Shown here: positions 60,740 through 64,000 of the stretch, piece after piece
Layout: each line of letters opens with the position of its first letter
Numbering within the stretch: position 1 is the first letter of the stretch
Notes under the pieces: model-generated
Seen by the model: the letters and a program-made list of their open reading frames with translations, nothing else
Databases searched by the model: none
What the model was told of the DNA's origin: nothing
Translations under genes and position numbers: made by a program
Assembly: GCF_019469425.1 (NCBI RefSeq)
Contig: NZ_CP048272.1
Location: forward strand, 1,426,001-1,490,000
Reading direction: 5' to 3'
Length of the DNA: 64,000 nucleotides
Source of the DNA: Bifidobacterium asteroides
Lineage (GTDB): Bacteria > Actinomycetota > Actinomycetes > Actinomycetales > Bifidobacteriaceae

Positions 60740-63043
60740 TCAGGTCAGGTCCTTGGGATCCATCCGGAAACGCAGCTCTCCTCGCCCGCGACCGGCCACG
60801 TACCTGGCCTGAGCCTGCTTGAGATCGTCAGCCAGCTTGTCCCGCTGGCTGGTGGGCACCCGAACCAAGGCTCGGACTCTATCCTGGGTTCCCTCCAGAT
60901 AGCCACCCTTTAATGTGGAGGGCGCGGGTATGGGCACAGGCCCAAGCAGGGCAGGAACAGGCTCGGTACCAGCATCTGTCGCAGCTTCCTGGCCCGGCGT
61001 AATTCCGACGGCGTCCAGCATCCAAGTGATAGCCTCCCTTTCGCCCCAGATTGCAGCCATGCCGACCGCAGGTGGCATGGCTGTCAGCCGACGGTCCTGC
61101 AGATCGGCGGCGGCCAGCACCGGCCCCTGCCAGGTCATCAGCGCCTGGGCCAGCTGGGGATCGCACTCCCCCAGCAAGAGCACCTGACCTCCCTGGGCCC
61201 GGGAGCGACAGAAGGAGGCCACACGCATCCAGGCTCCCAGGGTGTCCATGCGCGCATCGACACCAGGGGCATACAGACTGGTCCAGGCGTCCAGAATGGC
61301 CACGGCACGGTATCCTCGCGACAGCCGGGGCAGATCCGAATCGCTGGTGTCCTTATTGTCGTCATCCACGCTCGAAGCGACCACCCTGGGCTCGGCACCT
61401 GGGGTGGCGATGACAAGACTGGGACGATCCTGTACACGCTCGACCACACCTCGGGGCTGGCTGGGCGAAGAGATGACGATGGGCACATTTCTGAAGAGCA
61501 TGCGCAGCTCCTGGGCCGTCCCAGCGGCGCCTACCCTGACCACCTGAAGCCGTGAACCCCCACAATCCGGGCAAGACCAGTCCGTAGCTGCAGCCCCGCA
61601 CCAGGCGCATCGTGGCGCGCCAGGCCGCCTTGCCCGCAGGGGCCCGGTGCAGCGCGGGCAACGAGCCTGATGGTGGCAACGAGCGCAACTCAGACTTTCG
61701 AAGATGCCGTCCTGCGGGATGGACAGCAGAACCGGACCACGCTCCAAGGCTTTGTTTATAACAGCGACGGCGGTATGAGGAACCCGAGCTCCCATGGTCG
61801 GGTCGGCCAGATGGCTCAGCTCCTCCCGGTTCAGCCAGCGGATCCAGGGCAGCAGGGCCGTCACCGCAGACCGGCCTATCGTCAAGGCGGTGCCTGGACC
61901 AGTCACACCAGAATCCGCCTCGGTGGACTCGGGCAGACTCTCCCAGTGGGAACGCACGCTTCTGGCACGGGCCATGGCCAGGAAGACGCCGCCGTGGGCA
62001 CGCGCCCGCAACCTCAGCACTCCGCGGGCGTTGGCATAGGGCATCATCCCGTCGGCATACTGATAGCTGGCATCGTCCATCAGGGCGAAGAGGGCAGGAC
62101 CTTCCACCGGGGCGTACATGGCAGCCCGCAGCCCGATGGCGCAGCGGACCTGACCAGAGGCCAGCGCAAGGTAGGCTCTGTAGCGCTCGGCAGGAGCCAT
62201 GCCGCTGTCCAGAATGGCGAAATCACCAGACCAGCCGCGGGCCTCCTGTTGGCCAGGACCTGCAACCACAGAAGGGCCAAAAGGATGCAACCCCAACTGC
62301 TGGAGGACTGCCGACAGGTGCGCCACCTGACGGGCGCCCGGCAGCACCATAACCGCCGCCCGTCCGGCCAGCAGGGCTCCTATCAGCACCCTGGCAGCCA
62401 GCAGTGCGGCCTGGTCCATACCGGGCAGAATGTCAGTCAGATAGGCAGCGAAAGCATCCTCTTCCAGCGACTGATCCAGTTTCTCCAACCCCTGGTAACC
62501 CGGATCAAGCCCCTGCTTCAGCTTCTGCTGCCGCTGGGCCAGCCTAGCCACCCAGGCGGGGTCAGACGCCAAACGAGGCTGACCGGGAACCAGTTGCTGC
62601 TCCTTGTCGATGCGGGCTACGCGAGGGGGCAGGGCCAGCCGCAGAATGTTGGCCTCAGTGCCCCCATAGGCTCTGGCGATAGCAGTGATGTCCGCGCGCA
62701 GGGAAGATGAAATCAGGCTATGATCCAGCACCACCCGTTCCAGGTAGCGCAAGGAGGCACGGGGAACCTGGCTGTCTGCCACGCGCTCCCAGATGATGCC
62801 GTTGACCCTGCGCGCCCCGAACCGGACGCGAACCAGACATCCCAGCTGTGCATGATCGTCCTGGTCGGCATCCACCAAGTAATCGAAGGTCCCGCCCAGG
62901 TGAGTCGCCTGCACGTCCAGCACCACCCGTGCCACAGGGAGTTCATCGGCCGGTCGGCGCGGAGGTTTCTTCCGACTGCTGCCCGACCGACGGCGCGGAG
63001 CAAGACCGTCCAGGGCGGGCTGACTGACGTCCTGCGAATCCAT
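60740..63043 (-). CDS. priA: Primosomal protein N' PriA (actinobacterial, helicase motifs degenerate)
   Basis: This 767-residue PriA homologue takes part in replication restart. The N-terminal 3'-end-binding domain (LPVARVVLDVQATHLGGTFDYLVDAD) and the zinc-binding Cys cluster (CARCHHQARCPRC, then CAWCG and CPDCGG) are recognisable. The canonical Walker A GxTGSGKT is missing: that region reads LIGALLAGRAAVMVLPGARQ. The DEEH box is replaced by LMDDASY. Actinobacterial PriA proteins of this type are thought to lack helicase activity. The chosen ATG has GGAGG 4 nt upstream, and a reading from 63097 is rejected. Confidence 0.93.
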   Translation of the reverse strand: MDSQDVSQPALDGLAPRRRSGSSRKKPPRRPADELPVARVVLDVQATHLGGTFDYLVDADQDDHAQLGCLVRVRFGARRVNGIIWERVADSQVPRASLRYLERVVLDHSLISSSLRADITAIARAYGGTEANILRLALPPRVARIDKEQQLVPGQPRLASDPAWVARLAQRQQKLKQGLDPGYQGLEKLDQSLEEDAFAAYLTDILPGMDQAALLAARVLIGALLAGRAAVMVLPGARQVAHLSAVLQQLGLHPFGPSVVAGPGQQEARGWSGDFAILDSGMAPAERYRAYLALASGQVRCAIGLRAAMYAPVEGPALFALMDDASYQYADGMMPYANARGVLRLRARAHGGVFLAMARARSVRSHWESLPESTEADSGVTGPGTALTIGRSAVTALLPWIRWLNREELSHLADPTMGARVPHTAVAVINKALERGPVLLSIPQDGIFESLSCARCHHQARCPRCTGPLRARRPGAPRCAWCGAAATDWSCPDCGGSRLQVVRVGAAGTAQELRMLFRNVPIVISSPSQPRGVVERVQDRPSLVIATPGAEPRVVASSVDDDNKDTSDSDLPRLSRGYRAVAILDAWTSLYAPGVDARMDTLGAWMRVASFCRSRAQGGQVLLLGECDPQLAQALMTWQGPVLAAADLQDRRLTAMPPAVGMAAIWGEREAITWMLDAVGITPGQEAATDAGTEPVPALLGPVPIPAPSTLKGGYLEGTQDRVRALVRVPTSQRDKLADDLKQAQARYVAGRGRGELRFRMDPKDLT

Positions 63044-63071
63044 GGCTCCTCCCCTCGTTTTCACCATTGAG

Positions 63072-63123
63072 AGAGCCACGGCGGATTCCCCAGTCAATGA
63101 CCCGGGAAACCCGCCGTGGCTCT
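63072..63123 (-). terminator. Long hairpin terminator of metK
   Basis: A perfect 13-bp stem (AGAGCCACGGCGG with CCGCCGTGGCTCT) encloses a 26-nt interval that can pair further (TTCCC/GGGAA). It lies 13 nt after the metK stop and before priA. No clear U-tract is seen. Confidence 0.65.
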
Positions 63124-63136
63124 TGATGAACAGCTA

Positions 63137-64000
63137 CTACCTGGTCATGCCGATGGCGGCCTTGAGCTCGCCAACCTTGTCCACCTGCTCCCAAGTGAAA
63201 TCGGGATCCTCCCGACCGAAGTGCCCATAGGCCGCGGTCTTGGCGTAAATGGGCCTCAACAGATCCAGCTCATCGATGATAGCTGCAGGCCGCAGATCGA
63301 AGACCACGCGCACAGCCTCCTGGATCTGCTCCCGGCTGACCCCCTGCTCGGTGCCGTAGGTCTCCACGTTGACGCTGACCGGTTCGGCCACGCCAATGGC
63401 GTAAGCCACCTGGACCTCGACCTTGTGTGCCAGTCCGGCGGCCACGATGTTCTTGGCTACCCAGCGCGCAGCGTAAGCCGCGGACCGGTCGACCTTGCTG
63501 GGATCCTTGCCAGAGAAAGCACCGCCTCCATGATGTGCCGCACCTCCGTAGGTGTCCACAATGATCTTGCGACCGGTCAGTCCTGCGTCAGCCGCAGGAC
63601 CGCCAAGGACAAAGGAACCGGTCGGATTGACCAGCACACGGTAGCCCTGGTGCTCCACAGCCTGACCGCAGACACGATCCAGCACGGGCGTGATGACATG
63701 CTCCGTCAACTGCTCCTGCAGCCAGTCATGCCCAACCTCTGGATCGTGCTGGGTGGAGATGAGGACCGTATCCACCCGGCGGGGCCGGTCATCTTGATCG
63801 TATTCGATGGTGACCTGGGTCTTCCCATCGGGCCGCAGGTGGGGGATGATCCCCTCCTTGCGCACCTGAGCCAGCCGGAAGGCCAGCTGGTGGGCCAGAT
63901 AAATGGGCAGGGGCATGAGTGAATCGGTCTCATCGCAGGCGTACCCGAACATGACCCCCTGGTCGCCGGCCCCCTGGGACTGGTAACGCTCCTCGCGGGT
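63137..64000 (-). CDS. metK: S-adenosylmethionine synthase (partial, 5' end outside window)
   Basis: This is the C-terminal 288 codons of MetK, which makes S-adenosylmethionine from methionine and ATP. The family motif [15 protein letters not shown] lies near the window edge, so roughly 110-120 N-terminal residues are missing. [28 protein letters not shown] is the P-loop-like phosphate-binding motif (seen in two halves), and [12 protein letters not shown] is at the C-terminus. All visible catalytic residues are conserved. Its own hairpin terminator separates it from priA. Confidence 0.97.
   Translation of the reverse strand, partial: TREERYQSQGAGDQGVMFGYACDETDSLMPLPIYLAHQLAFRLAQVRKEGIIPHLRPDGKTQVTIEYDQDDRPRRVDTVLISTQHDPEVGHDWLQEQLTEHVITPVLDRVCGQAVEHQGYRVLVNPTGSFVLGGPAADAGLTGRKIIVDTYGGAAHHGGGAFSGKDPSKVDRSAAYAARWVAKNIVAAGLAHKVEVQVAYAIGVAEPVSVNVETYGTEQGVSREQIQEAVRVVFDLRPAAIIDELDLLRPIYAKTAAYGHFGREDPDFTWEQVDKVGELKAAIGMTR

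Overview
The window is a high-G+C actinobacterial chromosome segment, and its gene content and order point to Bifidobacterium. The evidence is a polyphosphate glucokinase, a Pup/PafA/Dop/ARC pupylation locus with no proteasome subunit genes beside it, a CIRCE-controlled groEL next to a cold-shock gene, ykoE and ribU ECF genes under TPP and FMN riboswitches, and a fused EcfA-EcfA'-EcfT protein. The species cannot be fixed from the sequence alone. A bee-gut or related environmental bifidobacterium is only a guess. I see no rRNA, tRNA, prophage, insertion sequence or CRISPR array.

Layout, 1-25 kb. A partial ykoE gene (thiamine-precursor ECF S component) sits behind a TPP riboswitch, followed by an M20 peptidase. 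Next come a DUF3043 membrane protein, dihydrolipoamide dehydrogenase, a DUF4191 protein, glutamine synthetase I and an MFS exporter. On the minus strand are Mrp/ApbC, NAD-dependent DNA ligase and a large TPR protein whose stop overlaps the ligase start. A polytopic GT-C-like protein is divergent from these. A minus-strand carbohydrate block holds polyphosphate glucokinase, a PLP aminotransferase, an MFS permease and a GH3 glycosidase. A nitroreductase and a histidine phosphatase follow on the plus strand.

Layout, 25-41 kb. A clear promoter and an FMN riboswitch lead into ribU and the fused ECF energizing protein, giving a two-gene riboflavin importer. The minus strand then carries clpC, DUF3027, a cold-shock-domain protein, a histidine kinase/response regulator pair and a TPM-domain protein. 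A WXG100 gene diverges from the TPM gene. groEL (two tandem CIRCE boxes), cspA and a LytR_C protein follow, then ung on the plus strand.

Layout, 41-53 kb. A tightly overlapping six-gene operon (MoxR ATPase, DUF58, small membrane protein, two VWA proteins, single-span protein) resembles a Bat/MoxR module. It is followed by a two-gene unit made of a WXG-like protein and an alpha/beta hydrolase with a helical N-terminal region. purB, a UPF0104/LPG-synthase-like membrane protein with a kinase-like centre, and HU complete this part.

Layout, 53-64 kb. A long minus-strand array runs metK (partial), priA, HAD phosphatase, fmt, arc/mpa, dop, an inositol-monophosphatase-like gene with an altered metal-binding motif, pup and pafA.

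A recurring feature is a -10-like hexamer placed 6-8 nt before the start codon with no Shine-Dalgarno sequence. I count about a dozen such genes, which suggests frequent leaderless transcripts. The most unusual candidates are the WXG-like/hydrolase pair, the IMPase-like gene inside the pupylation locus, and the membrane protein with a degenerate kinase-like domain.
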